64,000 bases of DNA from Dentipellis sp. KUC8613 (lineage: Eukaryota; Basidiomycota; Agaricomycetes; Russulales; Hericiaceae): contig NSJX01000032.1 of the NCBI GenBank assembly GCA_002286715.1, forward strand, positions 124,001-188,000, in the 5' to 3' direction. Of the stretch, positions 33,857 to 45,540 are shown piece after piece. The notes beneath the pieces are model-generated. The model saw only the letters and a program-made list of their open reading frames with translations. It searched no databases and was not told where the DNA came from. The first letter of the stretch is position 1, and every line of letters begins with the position of its first letter. The position numbers and the translations under genes were made by a program.

Positions 33857-34130
33857 GGGTAGTTCCGATTCTATAGTATGGCCCAACCTCGAGCGAGTAA
33901 TTGACGCCCTGCTCGTAATGTGATTAGTACGACGAAGAATGTGAAAAATCGGCTTTTCTCACATGGAATGCACCGTTGCGAAATAGGATGAGTAGACAGG
34001 CGGCTGCATAAACGTTGTGATGACCGTACGCGTGAATCGGAGCCAGATCATCGAGACCAAAGGCCGGGATAAGGCGACGCCTCCCCGGCCGCGCGACCAA
34101 CGTCACCACACCTAGCACCCTGGGAAAGCC

Positions 34131-34589
34131 ATGGCCAACGGGCAGTACCTCGGCAACTTCATCGTATCAGCCACCACAGGGCTCCCTGTAGAGACGCTCG
34201 TGCAAAATGGCACGGAGACGCTTTTGCACGTTGCAGGAACAATCCGCAAGGAGCTGCTGAAGCAGACGAAGCCGGAGGTGATCAAGGGGAAGGTCCAATT
34301 TGTCGAGTCCTCGGAGCCGCTTGCGAGGCTGCTGATACAGCAGTTCGAGACACGTTTGTCGAATTGAACAAAGTTCGCGCTGGTGGGACCTGTCAACGAT
34401 TTTGGGAGGGGTGCGTTGGCAGGCTTTGCCATAGGCGAAATGAAGCTTCCGGACAGATGAATAGTGGCCATCAGGACAAATGGGAACGTTTTGAACGACT
34501 TCGCGTTGGATGAAGAGGCAGCTGAACTGTTGCAAGGTGACGAAGACCTGCTGAAAAACGGTAGATTTTCTAGAAGAGTTCATGAGTAG
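34131..34589 (+). pseudogene. Unknown 152-codon frame interrupted by two in-frame TGA codons
   Basis: The frame starts MANGQYLGNFIVSATTGLP and runs 78 codons to TGA (34365-34367). It continues in the same frame TKFALVGPVNDFGRGALAG to a second TGA (34458-34460), then NGNVLNDFALDEEAAELLQ and a TAG at 34587. All three pieces look like coding sequence and keep one frame over 459 nt. Both internal stops are TGA, as expected from CGA-to-TGA change at CpG, while the final stop is TAG. I do not recognise the family. Most likely a decaying gene; programmed readthrough cannot be excluded. It begins where the 3' flank of the second P-loop/APH unit ends. Confidence 0.55.
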
Positions 34590-34920
34590 TCAATGAAACA
34601 TCTCCTTCTCAGCGTCAAACTGATGGTAGCCACTGTTTCGTCTATGCGATGTGCGTTGCATGAGTTTTGAAACGGTCTGGGCTCTATGTTGTCTTCTAAC
34701 CGCGACGTTGCGAGGCGGTACAGGGATCATACTCGCGAACAAACGAACGTCGCGCGGGGACCGGCCCTAAAGCGACGCGTCAGCACGTGCCGTCCTGCGT
34801 CGCGCCCAAGTTCGCCCACCTGCCTCGCCTCGGCCGCACCCGGCTCAGCGAACGCCCCAAACTCCAAGACCTCGTGTTGTCCTCGAGGACCCGCACGCCG
34901 ACCTCGTTAGCAGCAGTACC
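34590..34920. other. 5' flank of DAD4
   Basis: No gene; about 330 bases separate the pseudogene from the Dad4 ATG. Confidence 0.45.
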
Positions 34921-35305
34921 ATGGAAAACCCGCACGCAGAACGCCAGGCGGTGCTGCTCGAGCGCATCGTCAAGAACGCGGTGAGCATGCGCGCCGTAGA
35001 TGTAGATCTACCTTTTTCCCAGTACTGAATTCGATTCGGTGTCTAGGATAAGTGCACGGAGCTCATTCTCGAGCTGAACCACTGCGTCGAGGTACGTATT
35101 TTCTTGGCGACGCCTGGGCTTCCTATGCGCAGATAGGTACGGCGCGGTAATGAGTGACTTATTCATGCAGGAGGTGCTGCGCGCGAACGCGTACGTCAAA
35201 ACCGCCGCGGATCTGGTCACCAAGTACCGCAAAAACGTGCAGTATAATCTTGAGGCCATGCGCGAGCTCGAGAATGCCGAAGCGGAGGAACCCAAGAAAG
35301 AGTGA
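34921..35305 (+). CDS. DAD4: DASH/DAM complex subunit Dad4
   Basis: Dad4 is a small coiled-coil subunit of the ten-protein DASH ring that couples fungal kinetochores to spindle microtubules. Three exons (34921-34980, 35047-35091, 35171-35305) give 79 residues, close to the usual 70-80. The N-terminus MENPHAERQAVLLERIVKN and the late VQYNLEAMRE match the family's most conserved stretches (MENPH and VQFNLEA in yeast). The protein is mostly helical and charged. DASH subunits are fungus-specific, which supports the organism assignment. Confidence 0.85.
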
Positions 35306-36390
35306 AGCTTGAGGGGCAGGGAAATGTATGCTGCTCGGTGCTGGCTGTAGCGATGTGAGTTCCTGTCTTTGTTTCCTGTGCCCTGCTCATGGTGCTGTGA
35401 TGTGGTAGTATTTTGTAGCATGTCTTCTGATTGAAACACATTGTACATCTCTTATGGCGCTGGAACAACGCCAGGCGCGAGTTCCGAGACTCTTGTAGGA
35501 TCGTGCGTAGTGAATCCGCGAAGTTGACAAAGCGAGTCGAGGACTCAAGAAGCGCTCTCAATTTGACCACAATTTACAGAAGAAGGACACCATCGCTCAG
35601 TCAAAGACGTAGAAAAGCCCACTATGTTGTCAGTTTTCAAGGATCTGCGAAGGTCCATGCCCGCCCCAGAAGCCCCATCCCGGCGTGCATTGCAGACCTC
35701 TGCCTAGCCGGAACATCGAAGACAAACGGAGAATGATGCTCACGCTGCAGCGCACAAGCCGACGCCTTGAAGATCCATTGCGTTCTCCGACATATTGGTG
35801 ACTGAAGCAAGGACGCCCGGGAGCTGTCAGTGTCTTCCTCGAAAGGCGGGTGCAGGTACAAGTTCCTGAGAGGCAGTACTGCTTGCCAGGAGGCTGCTAT
35901 GTCGATGTCGATGTAGTACCTCTGTTACGTAGGTCTATTACATTGACATATATTGCTTGACTCGAGGGACATTCCTACATGACTCGGAAGGCGGATTGTG
36001 CGAGCAAGAGGTGTTGCGTGCGAATGCATGAGCACTTCTATTGCTGCTCGCATGCGCATTCATTCTGGGGCTCTTGCACTGGTTTCCCATGACCGACACC
36101 TCACAGAGAGTGCGATGCATCTGCTCACGTATCCAGTATTGTGTTGTAATCAGCCCCCGCCGGGAACATATACGTATACGCCGCAAGAACGACCACCGAG
36201 CAAAGACATATCGTCCTCATTGCATTCGATTCACGCCCAACTACAATCATACACTGTACCATCTAAGATATTCATATTGTAATATACGCCTCTATGCTCT
36301 ACCAAAGCACGGCTTTTATCATCTACATCCCCCGTCAACATCTCGCATCTCGCATCACCGCCGGAAGATCTAGCCACGCGACAGTCACGA
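35306..36390. other. Intergenic interval between DAD4 and KRS1 3' ends
   Basis: Convergent interval of about 1.1 kb. No supported gene, RNA or repeat was found on either strand. Confidence 0.5.
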
Positions 36391-37535
36391 TCAGAGCTGC
36401 CCCGCGGGTCCGGGGTTGGCGATGCTCATGTTCGTGGCGGTCTCGACGGGCTTCATCGCGGGGAACAGCAGCACCTCCTTGATGTCTATCCGCCATCACG
36501 CACGATCAGCAAGCTGTGGTTGAAAGGAGGAAGAGGAGGGACTGACTGGTCGAATCTGTGAGGAACATGACGAGCCGGTCGATGCCGATGCCCCAGCCGC
36601 CGGTAGGCGGGAGACCGTGTTCCAGTCTGCACGCGCGGGTCAGCGTGACGATCACCTGGGACGGAGACTGAACGGCACTTACGCGTCGACGAACGTCTCG
36701 TCGATGTCCTGCGCCTCGTCGTCGCCCTGCGCCTTCTGGCGCACCTGCTCCTCGAAGCGCGCGCGCTGCTCGAAGGGGTCGTTCAGCTCCGTGTACGCGT
36801 TGCAGAACTCCTTCCCGCACATGAAGCCCTCGAACCGCTCGCACAGGCCCGGGCGCGAGCGGTGCCACTTGGCGAGGGGCGACATGACTTGTGGGTGGCC
36901 GACTTATGACGGGGAAAGGATTAGATGTGAAGGAACGAGGTGGGGTGGGGAAAGACTTACCGATGAAGGCGGGGGAGATGCAGAGGGGCTCGATGAACTC
37001 GCCGACGAGCTAGTGGCCGTGTCAGTCATAGAGGTAGATCGAATTGTAGCAACGTACCTTGTCGAGCAACCTCGCGTTGGTCCGAGGCTCGCTGCACTCC
37101 ACATTATGCTATAAGATACTCTGTCAGAGGGGAATGGCATCTCAATGGCCAACTGCCGCACCTTCTTGGCCAGGTCCCGGAGGAAGACGTTGGCTTCATC
37201 GGTGTGAAGCGTCTCACCAGGCGGGAACTTGACGCCGAGCTTCTCCTCGAGCGTCTCAATCATGTCGTACCGCTTCCACGGCCTCTGGAAGTCGAGGACC
37301 TGCTCCTTGCCGTCCTTGCCGTCGGGGTGGTACGTGAGCGTGGTCTTGCCACCGGTCAGGTACTTGACCATGCCCTCAACAAGCGCCTCCGTGATGTCCA
37401 TGATGTCGTACATGTCCGCGTAGGCCATGTAAAACTCGCAGATCGTGAACTCGGGGTTGTGCGTGAGGTCGATGCCCTCGTTGCGGAACACGCGCCCGAT
37501 CTCGTACACGCGGTCGAGCCCGCCGACGACGAGCT

Positions 37536-37566
<31 letters not shown>

Positions 37567-38653
37567 GTACAGGTCGAGGTCGAGGTCGTTGTGGTGCGTC
37601 ACGAACGGCTTCGCGGTCGCGCCGCCCGCGATCATGCTCGTCATGGGCGTCTCGACCTCGAGGAAGCCGAGGTTGTCGAAGAAGCGGCGGATGTAGTTGA
37701 TGATGCGGCTCCGCGCGACGAAGATGCGGCGCGTGTCCTCGGAGAGGATGAGGTCGAGGTAGCGCTTGCGGTAGCGCGTCTCCTGGTCCTTCAGCCCGAA
37801 GTGGCCCGAGGGCAGCTGGTGCAGGTTCGGTGCGAGCAGCACCATCTGCGAGGGCAGGATCGAGAGCTCGCCCTTCTGTGTCCGCGAGGGCGTGCCGGTG
37901 ACGCCGACGATGTCGCCGCGGCGGAAGAGGTCGTGTGTCGCGACGAATGTGTCTGGCTCGTCGGCGTCCCTACAAGACACTGAGCGCTGCACTATGACTC
38001 CACAGACACGGACTGTGACTCACTGCACGGTGGCCATGATCTGCACCTTCTTGCCCTCGGAGTGGAGGTCGTAGAAGCGCAGCTTGCCAAACTGCCGCAT
38101 ATTGTGGATGCGGCCTGCGAGGGCCTCCTTGACTCCGTCAAGGCGCTGGCCGTCGCTAAGAACACCCTTCTTGCCGTAGTGTTCGATGTAGGCGGGGACA
38201 GAGACGCTGACTTCGAACTTGTGGGGGTATGGGTTCGGCGACTGTGTCTCGCGCAGCTTTTGAATTTGGCGCGAACGGAGCTCGAAGTATTGCTGGGGAG
38301 GGACGGGTGAGTTGGACGCCATTCTGACGATGATACAGAGCAAGATGCAAGCGGCTGAAGCGCCTGCAGTGCATTCCCAAGGTGACTCCGCTCACATTAG
38401 GGTTCAAGTCATCCTCGCTCGGTCCTGCAGCCTTTGCGGCCGCTGCAGGCTTCGCGGGCGCGGCGGCAGCGGCCTTTGCCTTGCGGGCCTCCTTTTCGCG
38501 CTGCTTTTCGCGGCGCTTGAGCTCCCTAAATGACCAAAACATGCGATGCATCGATCAGCACAAATTGGCACACGCCCGGGGCAGCACGCACGTCTTGGAG
38601 ATCATCTCACCCGTGACGGGGTCCTTGTGCGTCCCTGTGGACTCTGCGGCCAT
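36391..38653 (-). CDS. KRS1: Lysyl-tRNA synthetase, class II, cytosolic
   Basis: Charges tRNA-Lys in the cytosol. Nine exons (38592-38653, 38396-38525, 38024-38292, 37162-37969, 37058-37108, 36961-37009, 36683-36902, 36547-36626, 36391-36485) sum to 587 residues, close to human (597). The N-terminus has the eukaryotic basic/Ala-rich extension ([19 protein letters not shown]). The OB-fold anticodon-binding domain follows ([23 protein letters not shown], here [19 protein letters not shown]). The catalytic core has motif 1 around [11 protein letters not shown], motif 2 [15 protein letters not shown] and motif 3 [17 protein letters not shown]. It ends LLFPAMKP plus a short tail. It starts 328 bp from the divergent Ariadne gene. 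Confidence 0.95.
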
Positions 38654-38981
38654 TTTTGCGACAAAAGTGCGGACGGGGGGTCGTAGTATGGGTGGACGAG
38701 GGCGAAGAGGGGGAAGTGAAGAGGAGAGACGAGTCAATCCGAATCTGAGCATCCAAATCGGCCACCAATCGATTCTTTGCGAAAATGGCAGGACTGTGGA
38801 ACTCACCGACGCGGAGTCCGAATGCGGGGACACTCCGGCCGGCGCCGGGCTGCCGAGGGCTGGCCACCCACTAGTCACACCTGCAGGCTCCAGCGTCCGA
38901 GCAGGCTTATAGAGCGTTTGCACCGTGCACCCATCTCTCCTTCTCTACCACGACCTTGACCAGCACACACAATCACCAGGC
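38654..38981. promoter_or_regulatory. Divergent promoter region of KRS1 and the Ariadne gene
   Basis: Only 328 bp separate the two ATG codons, so both promoters are here. No clear TATA box; the housekeeping nature of both genes fits TATA-less promoters. Confidence 0.45.
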
Positions 38982-40978
38982 ATGTCTTCAGACTACGAGT
39001 ACTCCGATGAGGAGAACGGCTACTACGACGACGAGGATGAGGAGATGATGAGTGCCGACAACGGTAGGTGGCTGCCCCACCCTCCTATGTGGGCATGCGA
39101 TATTGATGCGGCGGACCACCAGCGTCCGCGTCGTCTGAGGACGGCATGATTCTGGATACCATCAACGACAGCAAGGGCAAGAAGAAGTCTTATGAGGTCG
39201 AGTACGACTCGCTGTCTCAGACTGCCGTCGAGGACCTCATGAAGGCCGACGTCGAGCACATCAGCGCCATCTTCGGTGTCGACGTGCGTCCGCTCGACTC
39301 CTGCGATTCCGCTTGCTTCCGTCCCTGACCCCGTCTCCAGGCCGATGTGGCTTCGCTGCTGCTGCGCTACATGGACTGGAACAAAGACCGCCTCATCGAC
39401 AAATACATGGACAACGCCTCCGCAGTCTCCACGGCCGCGGGGATCTCCCCGCCCACCAAGGCCTCGTCGCCCGGCCCGGAGCGCTCGAAGCGCACGACGC
39501 GCGCGAGCCGGCTCTCGCCCAGCGCGAAGAAGCCGACGCCGCCGCCGGAGCCGTTCGTGTGCCCGATCTGCTTCGACGACACGCAGACGCAGACGCTCGC
39601 GCTCGCGTGCGGGCACGCCTTCTGCACCGCGTGCTGGAGCGCGTACGTGACGGGCAAGATCCGCGAGGAGGGCGAGCAGCGCATCGCGTGCATGGCGGAG
39701 GACTGCGGCGTCGTCGCGCCCGACTCGTTCGTCCTGCGCGCGCTCGGGCCCGACAAGGCGACCGCGACGCGCTACGAGGAGCTGCTCGTGCGCCACTTCG
39801 TCGCGTGCAGCAAGAACCTCAAGTTCTGCCCGTACCCGTCGTGCACGCACACCGTCTCGTGCCACGCGGCCGCGTCGCGCGCCGCGTTGACGAGCATCGT
39901 CCCGACCGTGTGCTGCGGCGCCGACCCGCGCCACAAGTTCTGCTTCGGCTGCCCGATTGAGGGCGACCACCGCCCCGTGCTGTGCGCGGTCGCGAAGATG
40001 TGGCTCCAGAAGTGCCGCGACGACAGCGAGACGGCGAACTGGATCAAGAGCAACACGAAGGAGTGCAGCAAGTGCCAGAGCACGATCGAGAAGAACGGAG
40101 GGTGCAAGTGAGTGCCACTTCCGTCGCGGGTTATGTACCCTGCTGCATGCTGTAGGCGCGATTGATGCTGATTGGGCGCTTAGCCATATGACGTGCAAGA
40201 AGTGTAAATACGAGTTCTGCTGGGTGTGCATGGGTGCGTGTCGGTGCCACGCAGGTCCGCTGGGCTGTTGCTGATCGCGTTCGCCTTTTGAAGGTCCTTG
40301 GGCTGAGCATGGCACTGCGTGGTACTCGTGCAACCGCTATGACGAGAAGGCCGGGATCGAAGCCCGAGACGCCCAGTCTCGTAGCCGCGCCTCCCTCGAG
40401 CGTTACCTTCACGTACGTCACGTATGCTTCAGTCGTCTGCCGACGGCGTTGGGCTCACTTCCATGCATGCATGTAGTACTACAACCGCTGGGCCAACCAT
40501 GAACAGTCCGCCAAGCTGTCTGTCGAGCTTTACGTCAAGACGGAGAAGAAGATGGAGGAGATGCAGGTCACGACGGATCTCACTTGGATCGAGGTGCAGT
40601 TCATGAAGAAGGCGGTCGACGAGGTGGAGAAGTGCCGCACCACGCTGAAGTGGACATACGCGATGGCGTACTACCTCGAGAAGGGCAACGCCAAGGAGCT
40701 ATTCGAGGACAACCAACGGTACGCGATCGTTTATAGTTCCGAGGTTACAGGTATCTGACAACGCGGATCACAGCGACCTCGAGAGGGCAGTAGAAGACCT
40801 GTCAGAGCTCCTCGAGCTGCCCATCGAGGCGGAGACCATGACTCAGTTGCGCCAGAAGGTGACAGACAAGACGGTTTACGTGCAGAAGCGGAACGAGATC
40901 ATGCTCGAGGACACGGCTGCTGGTTACCTCGAGGGCCGGTGGAGCTGGAACGTGCCCGTCGAGGGCTTCGAGGATTAG
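38982..40978 (+). CDS. Ariadne-family RBR E3 ubiquitin ligase
   Basis: RING-between-RING ligases take ubiquitin from an E2 onto a RING2 cysteine and then to the substrate. Seven exons (38982-39063, 39123-39283, 39341-40107, 40184-40233, 40294-40412, 40477-40718, 40774-40978) give 541 residues. The acidic N-terminus ([20 protein letters not shown]) is typical of Ariadne. RING1 begins CPICFDD and CGHAFC. The IBR includes [12 protein letters not shown] and KFCFGC. RING2 begins [20 protein letters not shown], whose second Cys after GG (about residue 336) is the catalytic one, then [13 protein letters not shown]. The C-terminal Ariadne helical domain is [15 protein letters not shown], ending [13 protein letters not shown]. 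It is close to human ARIH1 in order and length. Confidence 0.93.
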
Positions 40979-41889
40979 ACGTACGTCTGCGGCGAGGCTT
41001 GGCGGACACTCATTTCCCATTTTGACCTCTTTCCTCCTCTTCCTGCACGGTTCAAGCACTGACGTGCTCTAGACCCCACAATCTCTAACGATTGCCATCA
41101 CTATTCCTTTCTTGCTCTTCCGACGTTGCTTTCTAGCTCTTGATCCCCTCTCGGTTCTGTTACAGGCTCTCCACCATCTCTACATCCCCGTACCACTTAC
41201 GCCAGTCTCTTAGTACAATTGTTCAGTGTATTCCGGATACATACTTCCGCATCCTTGTGTACAATCAATAGCCACTATATATCACACAGTTCGACGTGCG
41301 GGGCTGACAGCGACAGGCAGAGCGGGAGGGCCGCAACGCGCGGGGAGTGCCGCCCGTGGGATCGGCCGTGCTGAGCGACGGGCGTTGACAGGCACTTTTC
41401 CGCAGCACGGAAAGTTTTGCATCGGGCGGGGTGTAGATCAGTGACCGGCCCATTTGAGAACAGCCTTTGTGCGCTGCTGACGCAGGTAACGCGTGCCTTT
41501 TTTGGGGCGGGGGGCGGTCGACGTCGAGCGCGGCGACGTCGAGGGTGTATGAGTAAATGTGAAGTGCATGCAATAGCGTACTTGAAAGCCAAGGAGTTAC
41601 GAGAGGGAGGGACAGAGGGATGCAGATGCAGAAAAGATGGGCTCGAGTAGATTGAAACTCCGGCGGGGACTGGGGCTGGCAGGCGGCGCGGGTATTTCTT
41701 ATACATCTTCACGTCCTCGTTTCCTTCTCCTTCGTCGCGCCGCCGACGTCGCTTTCCGCCCTCGCCGTCTGCGACGTTCCTCGGCCCCCTTTGCTCGCCA
41801 CCCAAGGCGTCACCCCCACCGCTCCTTAGCTTTTTCGCCCCGCCCGCCGTCTTTCACGCTGTCGTAACCATACACTTTGCCACTGTCCG
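40979..41889. other. Intergenic interval before the GT2 synthase
   Basis: About 0.9 kb. No gene is supported; the last 200 bases are CT-rich. Confidence 0.5.
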
Positions 41890-43651
41890 ATGTTGTATCT
41901 GACAGTAGACGAATTTCCTGTTTGTGAGTCCTACAGCTGCTCTGCTGCGTCGAGCTGCGCTCACCCTCCCGTCGCCACCGCGACACGCCTGTTTCCGCTG
42001 CGCAGTCGTCCCATTTGGTGTCATCGGGTGCGTCGTCATCACTTACCGACCGTAGTAGCTGCGTCGCTCATGCACCCTGCGCTCCAGATTTTACCGCTAC
42101 CTGTGGTACTGCATCCGTCTCCTTGGCTTCGCCATCTACCGCCCCGTACCCCTCCCCGAGAACCCCACCTACATCGCCTCCGAAGATGTCACCATCATCG
42201 TCCCCACCATTGACGCCGGCGAGGAATTCAAAGAAGCCGCGCACAGCTGGCTAGTCGGCAAGCCGAAAGAAATCATCATCATCACCGAAGAGAAGATGCT
42301 CGGCCCCCTGCAGGAGCTCGCCAACGCCGTCGACCCGTCCCGCATCCGCGTGCTCACCGTGCCCTTCGCGAACAAGCGCCTGCAGATGGCGCACGGCATC
42401 AAGAACTGCACGACCGACATCATCGTCTTCGCCGACGACGACGCCATCTGGCCGCCGCTCCTCCTGCCCTCTGTCCTCGCCTGCTTCGAGGACCAGAAGA
42501 TGGGCGGCGTCGGCACCTCGCAGCGTGTGCAGCCCGTCGGTGACCACATGACGGTGTGGGAGGTCCTGGCCGCGTTCCGGCTGACCATCCGTAACATCGA
42601 GATTTCCTCGTCGACACACATCGACGGAGGCCTGCCGTGTCTCTCGGGCCGCACCGCCGCGTACCGCACGGTCATTCTCAAGGACCCCGAGTTCCTCCAC
42701 GGGTTCACGCACGACTACTGGCTCGACAAGTACCATCTCAACTCGGGCGACGACAAGTTCCTCACCCGCTGGATGGTCAGCCACGGCTGGAGCACGTACG
42801 TGCAGTGCTGCAAGGACGCGGAGCTGCTCAGTACCATGAAGCCGAACTGGCGCTTCCTCAAGCAGGTCCTCCGGTGGACGCGAAACACCTGGCGGTCAGA
42901 CCTGCGTTCTCTTTTCATGGAACGGCATATTTGGACGTCGCATCCCTACGTGGCCTATACCATGGTTAGTCTGTCTTGGCGTTGCTTTGCCATATTTCTT
43001 GGCGCTGACGTGCGCTGTCGCATAGGTGGACAAATTGTTCAATCCCTTCACACTCCTAGCTGGACCGGCCCTCGTCTCCTACATCATCTACAAGAGTACG
43101 ATACCCGTGGACAAAGGCGGTTTCCATCTGCCGTGGTGGTGAGTACCTTGATTTTGTTCTCACGTCCGCCCGGAGTTAATTATAGATCAGGAACGTCCTG
43201 CTGTCTTACATCGTCTGGCTTACCGCCACTCGAACACTGAAGCTCCTGCCGCACTTATGGAACCGCCCACAAGACATCATCCACGTCCCCGCGTTCATTC
43301 TCTTCGGATACTACTTTGCGATCATGAAAATCTACGCCCTTCTTACGTTGCACGAGGTGGGTCCCGCATTATCGCCGCCTTTTCTGCACCCTGCTGACCT
43401 TGTTTTTCGCTGCCCAGACTGGTTGGGGCACCCGCGCGGGTATCGGTGACCCCACTGCCGCAACCGCCGCGGCGGACAACAACAGCTCGCCCTCGCCCAT
43501 GCCCGAGCCCAAGGGCAGCTACGCCACGCCGCAGACCCCGCAATCCTCGATGCCGCTCCGCTACCAGGACATCTCGTCGCCGTCGCCACAGTACCCGGAG
43601 ACGCAGCAGGCATCGATGGAGATGCAGCAGCAGGTCGGGTTCGCGCGGTAG
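41890..43651 (+). CDS. Membrane GT2 polysaccharide synthase, Cps1/hyaluronan-synthase-like
   Basis: Processive beta-glycosyltransferase of family GT2, related to fungal Cps1. Six exons (41890-41923, 42006-42051, 42088-42964, 43026-43138, 43191-43356, 43418-43651) give 489 residues. The N-terminus MLYLTVDEFPVFVVPFGVIG forms a membrane helix after two small exons are joined. The catalytic domain has VTIIVPTIDAGEE, the DxD-type VFADDDAIW, LPCLSGRTAAYR, SGDDKFLTRW and QVLRW (the QxxRW motif). C-terminal membrane helices follow (FNPFTLLAGPALVSYII, PAFILFGYYFAIMKIYALL), then a hydrophilic Ser/Pro/Gln tail. The product is a cell-wall or extracellular glycan; which sugar cannot be told. Confidence 0.88.
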
Positions 43652-44840
43652 CGGGCGGGGTGCGGTGCGGCGCGATGCTTCATGTTCGTTCTTGTTTAAG
43701 TATGTCCGGGGCGCCCTGCGCGCTTGCTTGCGTGCTTGCTTAGAGGTGTTACGATATCCACTCCATACCACAATACCAGACAATCCAATACGTCCTGTCC
43801 TGTCCAGTCCCGCGGCGGCTGCACTGCTTATCTACACCGATCTTATTCGTCCATCTCTGCGTCTCTCGTCTCGTCTCGCATCCTCATCCTCGTCCTCGTT
43901 CGTCCACTCTATCTCGTCCACCGCACCGCACTGCACTGCATCGTCGCTCGCTTCGCTGAACGGTCTCGTTTGAGGAGAAGGAGGGGGCGGGGCAGGGGCA
44001 GAGCGCACCGCATACACCGCCACGCCGTCGTCGTTCGTCTAGCATACGCACCACCTACTTGCTCTTCTGCCCTGTTGTACATCCACCCCTGCGACTGGCG
44101 CGCTCACGCACTCGGACTCTCGAAGCTTAGAACTCTTTAACTCCCCGTCTATCCACTATTACCCGGCCCCCCCCTCCCCTTCACCCTTCACTCCAATCTT
44201 CCCTACCCTCTATCACTGCCGCTTTACCTCTACATTACCCTTTCCCCGGGACAGTTGCTTCTGCGTGTTTATAGCCAATTTATCGGTTCGGTTCGAAGCA
44301 TTCGTGGGGCTCTCTGGTTACTGGTACTATGCATGCTAGTCATGTCGCCGTCTGCGCACGCCCGTACTCATACTCGTACTGGGACTCCACATTGACTTTT
44401 TTGTTTCGGGACTCTACGCTTTTTCTTTTTGCTTGCTTGTTTGTTTGCTTTTTTTTTCTGTTTCTTTGTGTCTCTTTGGTTTTTACGCAATGATAATTGG
44501 GGCGCTTGGTGGTGCTGGTACGATGGTGTGTTGTGCGGTATGGTTGTCAATGGGGTGGATAGATAGATGTAGATGGTGTGCGAGACGGAGTAGTGGGTAG
44601 CAAAAAATATACTGGAGACTTTTATTATCCTCGACTTGATTCGGGCTTGTAAAGGATTGACTGGACGGTTCGAAACGAAGCAAACTGTACACGCGCTGGT
44701 TTCCAGCGATGAAGCTCGGTAGATTATGACCAGTTTCTGATATCCATATCCTTCCCTATTACTTCTTCTATATTCGACTTCTCCCAAGCAATATTAATAC
44801 ATATCCCCTTATTCATGCCATTCTTCTATCCTCAAGGCAT
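43652..44840. other. Convergent intergenic interval
   Basis: About 1.2 kb with CT-rich and GCTTGCTT/GTTT simple-sequence tracts (44390-44460). No gene recognised. Confidence 0.5.
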
Positions 44841-45310
44841 CTAGGACGTCGGCTTGTTGACATCCTGCTGCGCCTCACCTTTATCATGGCGCCAATTTCC
44901 TACCAAACCGCCCCCAACTATCAGCAACCACTCACACTCACACCCACTCGCACCACAACACGACTACTCACCGACACTCTGCTGCTCCTTATCCCCCGCG
45001 ACCGCGCCCACCACCGCGTCCTTCTTCCCCGCGACGCGCTCCGCGGCGCCCTCGCCGTACGCCTTGGCCTGCGCGGCGTTGTACTCGCCCTCGCCGCGCG
45101 CGTGCTCCTCCTTGCCGGCCTGCTGCCATGAGGTCGCGCCCGTGAGTGTGCCGATCGTCTCGTTCAGCGTGCCTTTGACGGAGTGGAATTGGCCGGTGGT
45201 TTTGCTGTGTGCCGGGAGGAGGCGTTGGGTTAGTGAATGGTAGGGCAAGAAGGGGAGGAGGGGGAAACGGACCTGGGCTCGGTGGAGCTGGTATTGTTCG
45301 TGGAGGACAT
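44841..45310 (-). CDS. CsbD-like stress-response protein, 102 residues
   Basis: Three exons (45273-45310, 44972-45204, 44841-44878) give 102 residues starting [18 protein letters not shown] and ending QQDVNKPTS. The core [20 protein letters not shown] followed by [20 protein letters not shown] matches the CsbD-like repeat pattern of small hydrophilic stress proteins found in bacteria and fungi. It is predicted to be soluble, helical and abundant under stress; the molecular role is unknown in the family. Confidence 0.8.
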
Positions 45311-45540
45311 GGTGAGGTTGAGATTGGGTGAAAGAGGCGTATGTGGTAAAAGTGAATGTAGATGTGGAGTGTAAGTGCGCGTATGAGTGAATTCGAGTGA
45401 TAATCTCCTCCAGCTATCCCAGCGTCATATTTATACCTTTCGCAAACGCAGCTCACCTAGCACTAGTGGCTCGCATGACGTGCTGCCTGACGCGTTTTGT
45501 GGGTCCAGTTTCCATGGAGCACCACAACACCACGGCACCA
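45311..45540. promoter_or_regulatory. Upstream region of the CsbD-like gene
   Basis: Only 230 bp separate the CsbD start from the first recognisable SET-pseudogene exon, leaving no room for an intact 5' part of the SET gene. Confidence 0.4.

Noticed and set aside
34112..34471. 119-residue minus-strand frame over the TGA-broken frame
   Set aside because: No motif or start context, and the plus-strand pieces look more protein-like and share one frame; kept only as an alternative.
39023..40333. 436-residue minus-strand frame over the Ariadne gene
   Set aside because: Antisense shadow of a GC-biased gene; the plus strand has the complete RBR motif set.
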